From Croceimicrobium hydrocarbonivorans (GTDB lineage: Bacteria > Bacteroidota > Bacteroidia > Flavobacteriales > Schleiferiaceae): a stretch of DNA of 64,000 nt. Of this stretch, positions 54,412 to 63,892 are shown in pieces. The DNA lies in assembly GCF_014524565.1 (NCBI RefSeq), contig NZ_CP060139.1:2363501-2427500 (forward strand), read 5' to 3'. The notes beneath the pieces are model-generated. The model made no database searches. It saw nothing but the letters and a program-made list of their open reading frames with translations, and was not told the origin of the DNA. Each line of letters starts with the position of its first letter. The stretch's first letter is position 1. The position numbers and the translations under genes were made by a program.

Positions 54412-55842
54412 ATGTCAAAGATCACTGCCAGTCTGCTTTTTACTTTTCTCGCCCTTATTAATCTGCAGGGCCAGAATCCCTTACCTGAGGTTTGGTCACT
54501 CACCGAATGCGTCGAATACGCACTTCAGCAAAATATTACGGTAGAACAAGCGCGCTTGCGGGCCGAAGTGGCGCGCAATAATTTGAATACCGCTCGAATG
54601 GATTACCTTCCTGATCTACGGTTGGGAAACAATCTCTTCTGGAACTTTGGTCTGAATATCGATCCGGTTACTAACCAAATTTCGCGTCAAAGTCGGCAAA
54701 CCGTTAACTTCCAATTATCCTCTAATTGGACCCTTTATAATGGTGGTGCGAAGTACAATACCATCGCTCAGCGTAATCACGATTTAAAAGCCGCCCAATA
54801 TGATTATGAAGCGGCACGCAATGATATTTCTTTATTGGTTGCTTCCAGCTATCTTCAGATCTTATTGAATAAGGAAATTGAGGCAGTAGCGCGTGAGCAA
54901 GTGCGCATCACCAACCTTCAAGTTAATCGTACCCAAAAATTGGTCAATGCCGGAACTCTTCCTGAAGGGGAGCTCTTGCAATTGGAAGCGCAGCAAGCGC
55001 GCGATGAGCAAAATTTGATCAGCACCCAAAACGCAGTAACGATTAGCCAATTGCAATTGGCAAACATCCTGCAATTATCCAATCCAGATGCTTTTGAAAT
55101 AGGGAGTCCCGATTTAGGTTTACCCGATGCCAGTATTCTCGATCGCCCGGCGGCTAATGTTTTTGAAATAGCGGTTGACAAACAGCCATCTATTCGCGCT
55201 GCAGAAATGCGAGTGCTTTCTGGAGAAGAAGGGGTTGATTTAGCTTATAGCGGTTTTCTACCCAGCCTCTCCTTGATAGGTCAGGTGGCTACTAATTATT
55301 CGGATCAAATTCCAAATGTTACGGGAACTAATGATATGGTTATTCCCTTTGGCTATGTAGGTAATACTGGCGACTTGGTATACATACAGCAATCCGTTCC
55401 GATAACTGATGGTGTGAAGCCCTTTAATGATCAGGTATCAGACAACTTGAATCAATTGGTGGGCTTTAGCTTGCAGGTGCCCATTTTCAGTCGGAGAGCC
55501 GTGGCAAATAATCTGCAAAATGCCAAGATTAATGCCGATATCAATCGTTTAAACCTAGATCAGGTTAAGAACGATTTGAAGCAAACTATCTATCAGGCGC
55601 ATAATGATGCAAAGGCGGCTAAGCTTCAATTCGAAGCCGCTGCCAAATCAGTTCAAGCTAGCCAAAAAGCATTTGAATACGCCCGCCAGCGCTTTGAAGT
55701 GGGAGCTTTAAATCAAGTTGATTTTGAAACGGCCAAGAATAATTTGGCCTCAGCCCAATCGCAATTTTCTCAGGCCAAATTCGATTATATATTCCGGGTA
55801 AAGGTTTTAGAGTTCTACCTCACCAATCAAGTTAATTTATAA
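54412..55842 (+). CDS. TolC-family outer-membrane efflux protein
   Basis: The 476-residue protein has a signal peptide (residues 1-20, ending near LQGQ) and two copies of the OEP long-helix pattern: SLTECVEYALQQNITVEQARL opens the first, and about residues 240-470 hold the second, with VDKQPSIRAAEMRV. It forms the outer-membrane tunnel of a tripartite pump or type I exporter. The adaptor gene follows after 3 bases, but no pump gene is next to it. Confidence 0.93.
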   Translation: MSKITASLLFTFLALINLQGQNPLPEVWSLTECVEYALQQNITVEQARLRAEVARNNLNTARMDYLPDLRLGNNLFWNFGLNIDPVTNQISRQSRQTVNFQLSSNWTLYNGGAKYNTIAQRNHDLKAAQYDYEAARNDISLLVASSYLQILLNKEIEAVAREQVRITNLQVNRTQKLVNAGTLPEGELLQLEAQQARDEQNLISTQNAVTISQLQLANILQLSNPDAFEIGSPDLGLPDASILDRPAANVFEIAVDKQPSIRAAEMRVLSGEEGVDLAYSGFLPSLSLIGQVATNYSDQIPNVTGTNDMVIPFGYVGNTGDLVYIQQSVPITDGVKPFNDQVSDNLNQLVGFSLQVPIFSRRAVANNLQNAKINADINRLNLDQVKNDLKQTIYQAHNDAKAAKLQFEAAAKSVQASQKAFEYARQRFEVGALNQVDFETAKNNLASAQSQFSQAKFDYIFRVKVLEFYLTNQVNL

Positions 55843-55845
55843 GCC

Positions 55846-57123
55846 ATGAGCAGACCCTTAAAGACAATCATCATCATTGCCGTTGTACTTATCGTCTTTT
55901 TAGTGGTCGCTAAATCGGCCGGCTGGATAGGTGAGGAGGAAAGCACTAAGGTGGAGCTTTCTAAAGTAGAGCGTAAAACGATTACCGAAACCGTTATTGC
56001 TTCGGGCAAGATTCAACCGGAAGTGGAGGTGAAGATTTCAGCTGAAGTTTCAGGGGAGATTATTGAATTGCCCTTTCAAGAAGGCGCTCAAGTCAAAAAG
56101 GGCGACCTGCTGGTAAAGATTAATCCCGACTTATTTATAGCCGCTGTAAATCGTGCCCGTGCTTCTATAAACACGGCAAAAGCATCATTGGCCAGTTCTA
56201 AAGCACAGTTTATTGAGGCCGAAAAGAACTTCAATCGGAATAAAAGCCTTCATAAAGATGGCGTAATTAGTGATGCCGATTTCGATGCTATTAAGCGGGC
56301 CTATGAGGTGTCTCAATTAGGGGTAGAAAGTGCCCAGTATCAATTACAAAGTGCCGAGGCTACTTTACAAGAGGCCAAAGACAATTTAGCACGAACTACC
56401 ATTTATGCTCCCATGGATGGTACTATCAGTATGCTGAACTCCGAAGTGGGGGAGCGAGTTGTGGGTACCATTCAAATGACCGGTACTGAGATTCTCCGGG
56501 TAGCGAACTTGGAATTAATGGAGGTTTTGGTAGAGGTGAATGAGAATGATATCATCCAGGTGAACTACGGTGATACCGCCTTAATTGAAGTAGATGCCTA
56601 TCTCGATAAAGAGTTCAAAGGGGTAGTAACGGAGATTGCCAACTCGGCCAAATTAGCAGGGACTACCATTGATCAGGTGACTAATTTTGAGGTGAAAGTG
56701 CGGATCTTAAAAGATTCCTATGCCGAATTATTACAGGAGGGCGGGATTAGTCCATTTCGTCCGGGGATGACCGCTTCTTTAGAGATTTTAACTGATCGCC
56801 AGAATGGAGTGCTTTCTGTTCCGATTCAGGCAGTGACTACTCGCGCGGATACTTCAGATATGCCGGCTTATGCTCGTAAGAAATTAGATGATGCCGATGA
56901 GGAAGGTGATGAGCTCTTCGAGATTGTTTTCGTGAAAAAGGAAGGAAAAGCGGAACTTCGTGTTGTTAAAACCGGCATCCAGAATGATGAGGATATTGTG
57001 ATTCTATCTGGATTGGAAGAAGGTGAAGAAATTGTAACTGGCCCTTATTCTGCTATCTCTCGCACTCTAAAACCTGGAACTGTTATCAGCGAAGAAAAAT
57101 CCGAATCGAAAAAAGAGGAATAG
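55846..57123 (+). CDS. Efflux periplasmic adaptor (HlyD/RND MFP family)
   Basis: The 425-residue protein has an N-terminal membrane anchor (residues 8-26) and a biotinyl-lipoyl-like hairpin region, beginning at about residue 55 with GKIQPEVEVKISAEVSGEI. A coiled coil follows at about 105-185 (EKNFNRNKSLHKDGVISDADF), then beta-barrel and membrane-proximal domains (about 200-400), and an acidic/Lys tail. It would link an inner-membrane ABC pump of MacB type or an RND pump to TolC. The pump is not encoded in this window. Confidence 0.93.
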   Translation: MSRPLKTIIIIAVVLIVFLVVAKSAGWIGEEESTKVELSKVERKTITETVIASGKIQPEVEVKISAEVSGEIIELPFQEGAQVKKGDLLVKINPDLFIAAVNRARASINTAKASLASSKAQFIEAEKNFNRNKSLHKDGVISDADFDAIKRAYEVSQLGVESAQYQLQSAEATLQEAKDNLARTTIYAPMDGTISMLNSEVGERVVGTIQMTGTEILRVANLELMEVLVEVNENDIIQVNYGDTALIEVDAYLDKEFKGVVTEIANSAKLAGTTIDQVTNFEVKVRILKDSYAELLQEGGISPFRPGMTASLEILTDRQNGVLSVPIQAVTTRADTSDMPAYARKKLDDADEEGDELFEIVFVKKEGKAELRVVKTGIQNDEDIVILSGLEEGEEIVTGPYSAISRTLKPGTVISEEKSESKKEE

Positions 57124-57127
57124 GCAA

Positions 57128-57805
57128 TTGATACTGGCACTCGAAACCTCCACTAAAAACTGTTCGGTAGCATTATTTAAAGATCAAGAGCTGCTTCAAT
57201 TAATCGAAGCTCAATCCGATCAATATATTCATTCCGAAAAACTTCATCTCTTTATAGCAGAGGCCTTGAAAAAGGCAGAGATTAAGGCGGATCAACTGGA
57301 AGCCATTGCCGTGGGTTCCGGACCAGGTTCTTATACCGGTCTGCGCATTGGGGTTGCTTCCGCGAAAGCCTTAGCCTATAGTTTGTCGATTCCTTTAATC
57401 AGTGCCAAGGGAACTGAGCTATTAGTGGCAGCAGCTTTGGAATCTCAAGAATTTCCTGATGATGCCATTTTACACCCTATGATCGATGCCCGTAGGATGG
57501 AAGTGTATACTGCCGCCTATAATCTGGCTACAAATCAATGGACTGAAGTAGAGGCGAAGATCCTCGAAGAAGGAGCCTATTCCGATGCTGGTCAACATTA
57601 TTTTTTTGGCGATGGCGCCCCCAAAGCGCAGGAAATGTTGGAGTCGGAGCGGCACCATTTTTTGAATATTCCCTTTCCATCGGCAAGCAACTTTAGGCAA
57701 TTGGCAAGTCAAAAATTGGAGGCAAAAGCCTTTGAGGATGTTGCCTATTTCGAGCCCTTCTACCTGAAGGAGTTTGCGGCGCAAAAGCCCAAAAGCGTAT
57801 TTTAG
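57128..57805 (+). CDS. tsaB: tRNA threonylcarbamoyladenosine synthesis protein TsaB
   Basis: TsaB acts with TsaD and TsaE to make t6A37 in tRNAs that read ANN codons. The 225-residue protein has the ASKHA-fold start ILALETSTKNCSVALF, the motif GSGPGSYTGLRIGVASAKALAYSL (about residues 62-85) and the C-terminal KPKSVF end often seen in Bacteroidota. The start is TTG, 4 bases after the adaptor stop. Confidence 0.94.
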   Translation: MILALETSTKNCSVALFKDQELLQLIEAQSDQYIHSEKLHLFIAEALKKAEIKADQLEAIAVGSGPGSYTGLRIGVASAKALAYSLSIPLISAKGTELLVAAALESQEFPDDAILHPMIDARRMEVYTAAYNLATNQWTEVEAKILEEGAYSDAGQHYFFGDGAPKAQEMLESERHHFLNIPFPSASNFRQLASQKLEAKAFEDVAYFEPFYLKEFAAQKPKSVF

Positions 57806-57814
57806 GTCCCACAA

Positions 57815-59617
57815 ATGTTGAGCGATCTTAACTATAATCTTTACGCTCTGGTACTGATAACTTCCGGAGCATTTGCTTTCCTTCTGGCAGCATGGATCAT
57901 GCGAAAGCGCCGGCAGGTTTTCAATTGGTTTAGTATTATGTTGATCGCTGCAGCCTGGTGGGCCGTAGCCTATGGTTTTGAGCTTTCTTCCACCAGTATG
58001 GAGAATATGCTCTTTTGGATTAAATTCGAATACCTGGGCATAGCTTGCCTTCCCTCCCTTTGGTTGATTTTTTGCTACAGCTTTATAGGTCGTGATAATC
58101 GCCTGAATAATCTTACCTTCTTTAGCCTCTTTGCCTATTCAGCCGTAACCTATTTAATGATGCTAACTAATGAAGGGCATCATTTATTCTACGAATCTAC
58201 CTCGGTAGATTACAGTGGCCCCTTTCCTTTATTAAGCATTGATCCTGGCCCCTGGTATCATCTACATACGATTGTTTTTTACAGTTTGGTCGTAGCAGGA
58301 TATTGGGCTTTAATCGCCCATTTGCGTCATACTAAACCGGTATTTCGAAAGCAGAATCGCCTCTTGATATTAAGTACCCTGGTGCCACTCTCGGTAAATT
58401 TTGGATACATATTCCTTGATCTAAGGCCTTATGGTCATTTAGATTTAACCCCATTCGCCTTTTTGTTGACCTCCTTTATCATTGCGGTAGGTTTGATGCG
58501 ATTCGGATTATTCGATGTAACCCCAATGGCACGTACTCGGGTAATTCAAGAACTATCAGATGGTGTGGCTGTGGTGGATTCCCATGGTCGATTGATTGAC
58601 TTTAACGGGGCCTTTGAAGAAATAATGAAGCCCCGAGAAGATCTTTTTGGCAAGCGCCTCACCGAATGTTTTCCCGCTAAAGATATGGATCAGGCCTTTC
58701 CCGATTTAGGGGAAGAGAATCTACAAGGGCATATCTTACATCTTAATGATGGTCGCATTTATGAGGTTAGCTCTACCATACTCTATGAGAAAACCGGATT
58801 GTTTAATGGTTCGGCAGTCTTAATAAAGGATGTAACTCAGCGCATTGAAAGTCAGCATAAGCTGGAGGATAAAACTAAGCAGTTAACCGAGCTTAATGCG
58901 CTTAAAGATCGTTTGTTCGGCATCATTGCCCATGATCTGCGCGGTCCCCTAATTAATTTACAGGAAACACTCAATCTGGTAAACTCGGATGTGATTAGCA
59001 CGGAGGAGCGAGATGAGATTTTAAAAATCTTAGGGGAGAACGTAGAGCAAAGCGTGAGCTTGATGAAGAACCTCCTCGATTGGGCCCAAAGTCAACAGAA
59101 GGGAGAGCGCTTGGAATTAAGTTTGTTCCATGTAGAAAGTTTGGTGCGCGAAGCGGTTGAGCCACTCCAATCCTTATTAAAACGCAAGCAACAAGTCTTG
59201 GAATTGGATGTGTCTTCCCAATTGGAAGTGTATGCCGATCGAGAACGGATTAAAATCGTACTCCGTAATCTGGTGAACAATTCCATCAAATTTACTCCGG
59301 TACAAGGCAAGATTCGGGTATGGACAGAACAGGTACAGGATGATGTTTGGTTCTTTGTGCGTGATAATGGAGTCGGGATGAGCGAAAGTCAGTTGGAAAA
59401 GCTGAATAAAGAAATGGAGCTCGAGAGCACTTATGGAACTCAAAATGAAAAAGGTTCAGGCCTGGGCTTGATGCTCTGCCGCGATTTCCTGCGTCAGCAT
59501 GGAAGCAAGTGGGAAGTTGAGAGTGAAATGGGCTTTGGTAGCACTTTTAGTTTTTCCCTTTCCGCCTTACCTAAGGATAGTCACCCTGCAGACAGCGATC
59601 TTTATAAGTACCAATAA
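57815..59617 (+). CDS. Sensor histidine kinase with 7TM N-terminal domain and PAS
   Basis: The 600-residue kinase has seven N-terminal helices (about residues 8-232) of the 7TM histidine-kinase N-terminal type. A PAS-like domain follows (about 240-345, VIQELSDGVAVVDSHGRLIDFNGA). The HisKA box FGIIAHDLRGPLINLQETLN (phosphoacceptor near His373) and the ATP-binding domain complete it, with N box NSIKFTPVQG, G1 VRDNGVGM and G2 GSGLGLML. No response regulator is adjacent, so the partner is unknown. The 3' end overlaps the convergent glycosyltransferase by 16 bases. Confidence 0.93.
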   Translation: MLSDLNYNLYALVLITSGAFAFLLAAWIMRKRRQVFNWFSIMLIAAAWWAVAYGFELSSTSMENMLFWIKFEYLGIACLPSLWLIFCYSFIGRDNRLNNLTFFSLFAYSAVTYLMMLTNEGHHLFYESTSVDYSGPFPLLSIDPGPWYHLHTIVFYSLVVAGYWALIAHLRHTKPVFRKQNRLLILSTLVPLSVNFGYIFLDLRPYGHLDLTPFAFLLTSFIIAVGLMRFGLFDVTPMARTRVIQELSDGVAVVDSHGRLIDFNGAFEEIMKPREDLFGKRLTECFPAKDMDQAFPDLGEENLQGHILHLNDGRIYEVSSTILYEKTGLFNGSAVLIKDVTQRIESQHKLEDKTKQLTELNALKDRLFGIIAHDLRGPLINLQETLNLVNSDVISTEERDEILKILGENVEQSVSLMKNLLDWAQSQQKGERLELSLFHVESLVREAVEPLQSLLKRKQQVLELDVSSQLEVYADRERIKIVLRNLVNNSIKFTPVQGKIRVWTEQVQDDVWFFVRDNGVGMSESQLEKLNKEMELESTYGTQNEKGSGLGLMLCRDFLRQHGSKWEVESEMGFGSTFSFSLSALPKDSHPADSDLYKYQ

Positions 59618-60597
59618 TCGGTACCCTTCTGTAAATTCCGCGAGATCAGAAAGTCCTCTAAATCCTTCTTTTCAGCAGGATTGGGATAGACCCCAATTAA
59701 GAGCTTCAGGCCCTGATGGGATTCAATTTTTCGATAGTCCTCAATGGGATGACCTTGGATGCCATCTAGAAATTTATCGGGCTCTAAATCCATCCAGCGA
59801 AAGCGAATTCCCATATCGCGCAATAATGCTGCGGTTAAGCGCGCCTTCCGGCCGGAGCCCCAAAGAATAAGTTCTTCAAAGGCCTCCCATTCGATAAAGC
59901 GTTGCAGTTTTAAACGAAAGAATGCCTTTTGCTGATAATGCTCCGAATTGCGTGAAGTTCTATGCGGATGTTCGCGCCACATCAAGGTAGTGGTCGTTAG
60001 GCAATGCACTTCAAAACCTTGCTGATAGCAACGAAAACACCAATCGTAGTCTTCTGGGTACTGCAGCCCTTCGAATCCACCAATGGCTAAAAATCCCGAA
60101 CGACGCATGAGCCAATTCGGGGAGGCAATTACGCATTCCCTATAGATCTCTTCCCAGCTTTCGCCATTGAGGTTGGTTTCATTCAACCAGTTTTGGTAGC
60201 GACTATAACCTTTTGAAATGGGTCGGTCGGAGAAGTATTGAACTAATCCCGTCACTATGCATTTGTCCTTTTCACCGCGCAAAACTTTGGTCATCAATTC
60301 CAATCGATCAGAAGGTAAAATATCATCCGCATCAAAGCGACCAATAAAAGTTCCACGCGCTTTCTTAGACGCTAATTGCAATGCAGGTAAAATCCCTTGA
60401 CCAGGATTGAGAAAGAGTTTTATGCGGGGATCTTTTTCGGCGAAAGCCTCTATAACTTTCCGACTTTGATCATTAGAATGGTCATCCACAGCGATAAGCT
60501 CCCAATCTTCCAAACTTTGCTGCTGAAGCGAGGCCAGGGCTTCGGCAATAAAGTCTTCGGCCGTATAAAAGGGCATAAGGAGAGAGACTTCGGGCAT
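59602..60597 (-). CDS. Family-2 glycosyltransferase
   Basis: The 331-residue protein has no membrane helices. The GT2 domain starts at PEVSLLMPFYTAEDFIAEALASLQ, has AVDDHSNDQS and the DxD site RFDADDILP, and spans about residues 1-220. The remaining 110 residues (from about EELILWGSGRKARLTAALLRD) look like a small Rossmann-like module joined to it. It probably adds a sugar to a surface glycan or glycolipid; the acceptor is unknown. It is a lone gene transcribed away from the protease gene. Confidence 0.87.
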   Translation of the reverse strand: MPEVSLLMPFYTAEDFIAEALASLQQQSLEDWELIAVDDHSNDQSRKVIEAFAEKDPRIKLFLNPGQGILPALQLASKKARGTFIGRFDADDILPSDRLELMTKVLRGEKDKCIVTGLVQYFSDRPISKGYSRYQNWLNETNLNGESWEEIYRECVIASPNWLMRRSGFLAIGGFEGLQYPEDYDWCFRCYQQGFEVHCLTTTTLMWREHPHRTSRNSEHYQQKAFFRLKLQRFIEWEAFEELILWGSGRKARLTAALLRDMGIRFRWMDLEPDKFLDGIQGHPIEDYRKIESHQGLKLLIGVYPNPAEKKDLEDFLISRNLQKGTDYWYL

Positions 60598-60688
60598 AGG
60601 GTGAAGTTAGGGAAAAGACCAAGAATCAGTAATCGATTCCCCGACATTTAAAACAGTAGTGCTCCTATAAAAACATAATTCCGAACTT

Positions 60689-61873
60689 ATGCTCATGAAT
60701 CGAATACTTCAGCTCTTCTTAGCCCTCGGACTCTTATTGAGTTTAAGTACCTGCCGTTCTTCTGCCACCCTTTTTGCCAGAGGTAAGGTGGAGAAGCCCA
60801 AGAATTCCGTTTCTCCCATTGCCTTGCCAGTAGTCGTGAAGCAGAACTTGCTTTACCTTGAGGTGGAAATAGAAGGGGAAGTGTATAATTTCCTTTTCGA
60901 TTCTGGTGCCCCGATGGTAATCTCCCATGAGCTGGCAGAGAAGTACAATACCAAGGTTTTAAGGAGAGCAACTATTCGAGATTCCCAAGGGAAGCAACAA
61001 AGACAAGATTATGTGCGCATGCCTGATTTCAAATTGGGGGATCGCACCTTTAGCGATTTAGTAGCCATTTCTGCCGACTTAAAAGCTTCTCCTCTTTTAA
61101 ACTGCTTAAAGCTGGATGGGATTATAGGGGCCAATGCCATGCAATTTCAATACTGGGACTTTTCTCCTGAGGATAGCCTCTTACGCATGAGCGATACTAA
61201 GGAGCATTGGCCGCAAGGCAAGAAGTATGTATTGCCCTTTTCCATAAAAAGCAGTCGTACGCCTTTAGTAGCATTAAATATTAATGGCAGTCAGATTAAA
61301 GGAATCACCTTCGATACTGGCTCGAATGGCACCTTATCCTTACCTAAATCTTTGAGTTCATCATTTAAACCTGAGGCGGCTAAATTTAAATCCTATGGTT
61401 TTTTAAGTGGCGGATTATTCGGCAGTGCCCTGGATACGGCTTATGAATTTGAAATGAAATTTGAGTTTCCGGACACCATTATTCCGGTCTTAGTGGAGCA
61501 GGAGCAAACCAAGCAAGGCAAGCTTTTAGGGATGAGCTTCCTACGCCAGTTCCACGTGTTTATGGATTATCAAGAAGGGGAGATATTACTGATGCCTCGG
61601 AAGGCGAAACCGGAACAAGGCACTTATCCCTTAACCCCCTATTACCAAGATGAAAAAGTGATTATTGGAAGTTTGAATAGCCTACTACCTCCTCAATACC
61701 AGTCATTGGCTCTTGGGGATACCATTATTGCAGTAGAGGATTTTCAGCTGCCGGAGAAGGTTAGTATCGACGATTTTTGCCGGGTGGTCCAAAGCTTCCA
61801 AAATGAAGAGGAAGCTTTGTACATCGAGATTAAGGGGAAAGGCCGTATTCGCGTGGCCAGGACAGCCAAGTAA
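60689..61873 (+). CDS. Retropepsin-like aspartic protease with two active-site motifs and PDZ-like end
   Basis: The 394-residue exported protein has a lipoprotein-like signal (residues 1-22, LLLSLSTC). Two aspartic protease half-domains carry Asp71-Ser-Gly and Asp209-Thr-Gly. A second Met (residue 3) could be the start. The region of about residues 315-394, with IIGSLNSLLPPQY and the phrases GDTIIAVEDFQLP, resembles a PDZ domain. Having two catalytic motifs in one chain implies an intramolecular pepsin-like active site. The substrate is unknown. Confidence 0.85.
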   Translation: MLMNRILQLFLALGLLLSLSTCRSSATLFARGKVEKPKNSVSPIALPVVVKQNLLYLEVEIEGEVYNFLFDSGAPMVISHELAEKYNTKVLRRATIRDSQGKQQRQDYVRMPDFKLGDRTFSDLVAISADLKASPLLNCLKLDGIIGANAMQFQYWDFSPEDSLLRMSDTKEHWPQGKKYVLPFSIKSSRTPLVALNINGSQIKGITFDTGSNGTLSLPKSLSSSFKPEAAKFKSYGFLSGGLFGSALDTAYEFEMKFEFPDTIIPVLVEQEQTKQGKLLGMSFLRQFHVFMDYQEGEILLMPRKAKPEQGTYPLTPYYQDEKVIIGSLNSLLPPQYQSLALGDTIIAVEDFQLPEKVSIDDFCRVVQSFQNEEEALYIEIKGKGRIRVARTAK

Positions 61874-63892
61874 TTAATGAAAATCTGACTTAAAGGAATC
61901 TAGCTCCGTATAAGGTAATTGGCAAGCGCCTTTTTGGCAAGGGAAGATTCGATTAGAATCTTCGGTCCATCTATCTTTAAAAGCAGGGATTTCCGTTGCC
62001 TTTTCCGATCGAAATAGGAAATGCAAGGGATGGTAGTCTTTCTCCAAATCCTTTTGCCAGGCAGCGGTATCGGAACCAATAAGAGCCAGCTCATAAAAAT
62101 TGGGATCCTGATAAAGCGCTAAGCGTGACCAGTTGGCATAGGATTCACCATATTCCAAAAATTGGCTTTTAAGATGCCCTAAATTTTGCTGAGCTTGTTC
62201 GGTCCAAAGGCTTTTGGCAAAGACTAAGCCCAGTTTAAATAAATTATGGGCCATGGTTGAATTGGCGGAAGGCATCACATTATCCTGGGTTTCCATGCCC
62301 GGACTAATTAATTTTTCTCCGCTCATAGGTCGGGTGTAAAATAAGCCACTGCTGCGGTCTTCAAAATCCTGGCTTACTTTTTCTGTCCAGGCTTTCGCCT
62401 GATGAAGATATTCCTCCTTAGCGCTGATTTGCCATAATTGAATAAAGGCTTCAATGCTAAAGGCATAATCTTCCAGCAGACCCTCAATATGAGCTTCACC
62501 ATCCTGCCAGGCATGGAATAGCTGATGGGCATCACCGCTTTGATGCTCTAAAATCCATTGGGCCGTTTCCTCCGCTATTTTAAGATATTGATCCTGGCCT
62601 GTTGCTCGATAAGTTTCGCAAGCAGCGCTAATCATCAAAGCATTCCAGCTACAAAGAGCCTTATTGTCCAGGCCAGGTTTAATGCGCTGCTCTCTTTCTT
62701 TAAGTAGGATGTTTTGCCAGGTCTTAACCTTGACTTTTAAATCAGCTATTTCAATTCCAAAGCGATGGGCCAGGGCTTCCGCTGATTCTCTTCGCAGAAG
62801 GATGTATTGACCATTTTCCCAATATCCATTTTCGTTAATGGAATAATAGGCGGCAAATAAGGCCCAGTCTGTTGCCGGAATAAGCTTTTGTAATTCGTCG
62901 GCCGTCCAGATATAGTATTTTCCTTCTTCACCCTCGCTATCGGCATCCAAGGCAGAATACCAGGCTCCAGACTCGTCTCTCATCTCGCGAAGTAGAAAAT
63001 CCCAGCTTTGCTCCAGCACCTCCAAATAAAGTTCTTTTTTAAAATGGCGATAAGCTTTGCTGTAAAGCGCGATTAACTGCGCATTGTCGTAGAGCATCTT
63101 TTCAAAATGAGGAACCTTCCAAAGGGCATCTACCGAATAGCGGGCAAAACCACCACCGATTTGATCATAGATTCCGCCCATGGCCATTTTATCCAAACTA
63201 AATTCCACCTGATTAAGGGCAGCTTCATTTTGACGGCTTATTCCGTAATCGAGTAAATAGGACCAATTAACCGGCATGGGGAATTTCGGCGCTCTTTTGG
63301 TGCCCCCTTCTTCGAGGTCAAAGCTGCGTTGCCAAATCTTAAATTGACTATCCAGATCTTCAGGAGCAATTTCAAAAGGTCGACGTTCCAGGCTTAGGAG
63401 CATACTTTGTTGAATACCCTGGGTAAGCTGATCACCGTAATTGATAACCTGTTGTCGGTCTTCACGGTACATTTCGGCGAGCTGGCTTAATACTTTCAAC
63501 CATTGATCTTTGGGGACGTAAGTACCGCCCCAAATAGGTTTCCCATCGGGCAAGCATACCATGTTTAAAGGCCAGCCTCCTTGCCCTTTCATTAGTTGAA
63601 GGGCACGCATATAAATTTCGTCAATGTCGGGTCTTTCCTCCCGATCTACTTTTATGGAAATGAAATCTTGATTCATCACCAGCGCAGCATCTTCCTGCTC
63701 AAAAACTTCTCGCTCCATCACGTGGCACCAATGGCAGGCACTGTATCCAATGCTTAAAATAATAAGTCGGTCGGTTTCAATGGTCTTCTCAATAAGCTCT
63801 GCCGACCATTCTTGCCAATGTACAGGATTGCTGGCATGCTGTTTCAGATAAGGGCTTTTGGCAGATTTAAGGACATTTTGATCCAGAAACAT
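61874..63892 (-). CDS. Thioredoxin-domain protein of the YyaL/SSP411 family
   Basis: I choose the ATG at 63892 (672 residues); the frame also opens at a TTG seven codons earlier. The N-terminal thioredoxin-like domain contains SIGYSACHWCHVMEREVFE, with a CHWC centre, and the family opening NVLKSAKSPYLKQHASNPVHW. The rest is an alpha/alpha six-barrel-like region with VPHFEKMLYDNAQLI and SALDADSEGEEGKYYIW. These match the family of human SPATA20 and Bacillus YyaL, whose function is unknown. It shares no intergenic space with the protease gene it converges on. Confidence 0.92.
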   Translation of the reverse strand: MFLDQNVLKSAKSPYLKQHASNPVHWQEWSAELIEKTIETDRLIILSIGYSACHWCHVMEREVFEQEDAALVMNQDFISIKVDREERPDIDEIYMRALQLMKGQGGWPLNMVCLPDGKPIWGGTYVPKDQWLKVLSQLAEMYREDRQQVINYGDQLTQGIQQSMLLSLERRPFEIAPEDLDSQFKIWQRSFDLEEGGTKRAPKFPMPVNWSYLLDYGISRQNEAALNQVEFSLDKMAMGGIYDQIGGGFARYSVDALWKVPHFEKMLYDNAQLIALYSKAYRHFKKELYLEVLEQSWDFLLREMRDESGAWYSALDADSEGEEGKYYIWTADELQKLIPATDWALFAAYYSINENGYWENGQYILLRRESAEALAHRFGIEIADLKVKVKTWQNILLKEREQRIKPGLDNKALCSWNALMISAACETYRATGQDQYLKIAEETAQWILEHQSGDAHQLFHAWQDGEAHIEGLLEDYAFSIEAFIQLWQISAKEEYLHQAKAWTEKVSQDFEDRSSGLFYTRPMSGEKLISPGMETQDNVMPSANSTMAHNLFKLGLVFAKSLWTEQAQQNLGHLKSQFLEYGESYANWSRLALYQDPNFYELALIGSDTAAWQKDLEKDYHPLHFLFRSEKATEIPAFKDRWTEDSNRIFPCQKGACQLPYTELDSFKSDFH

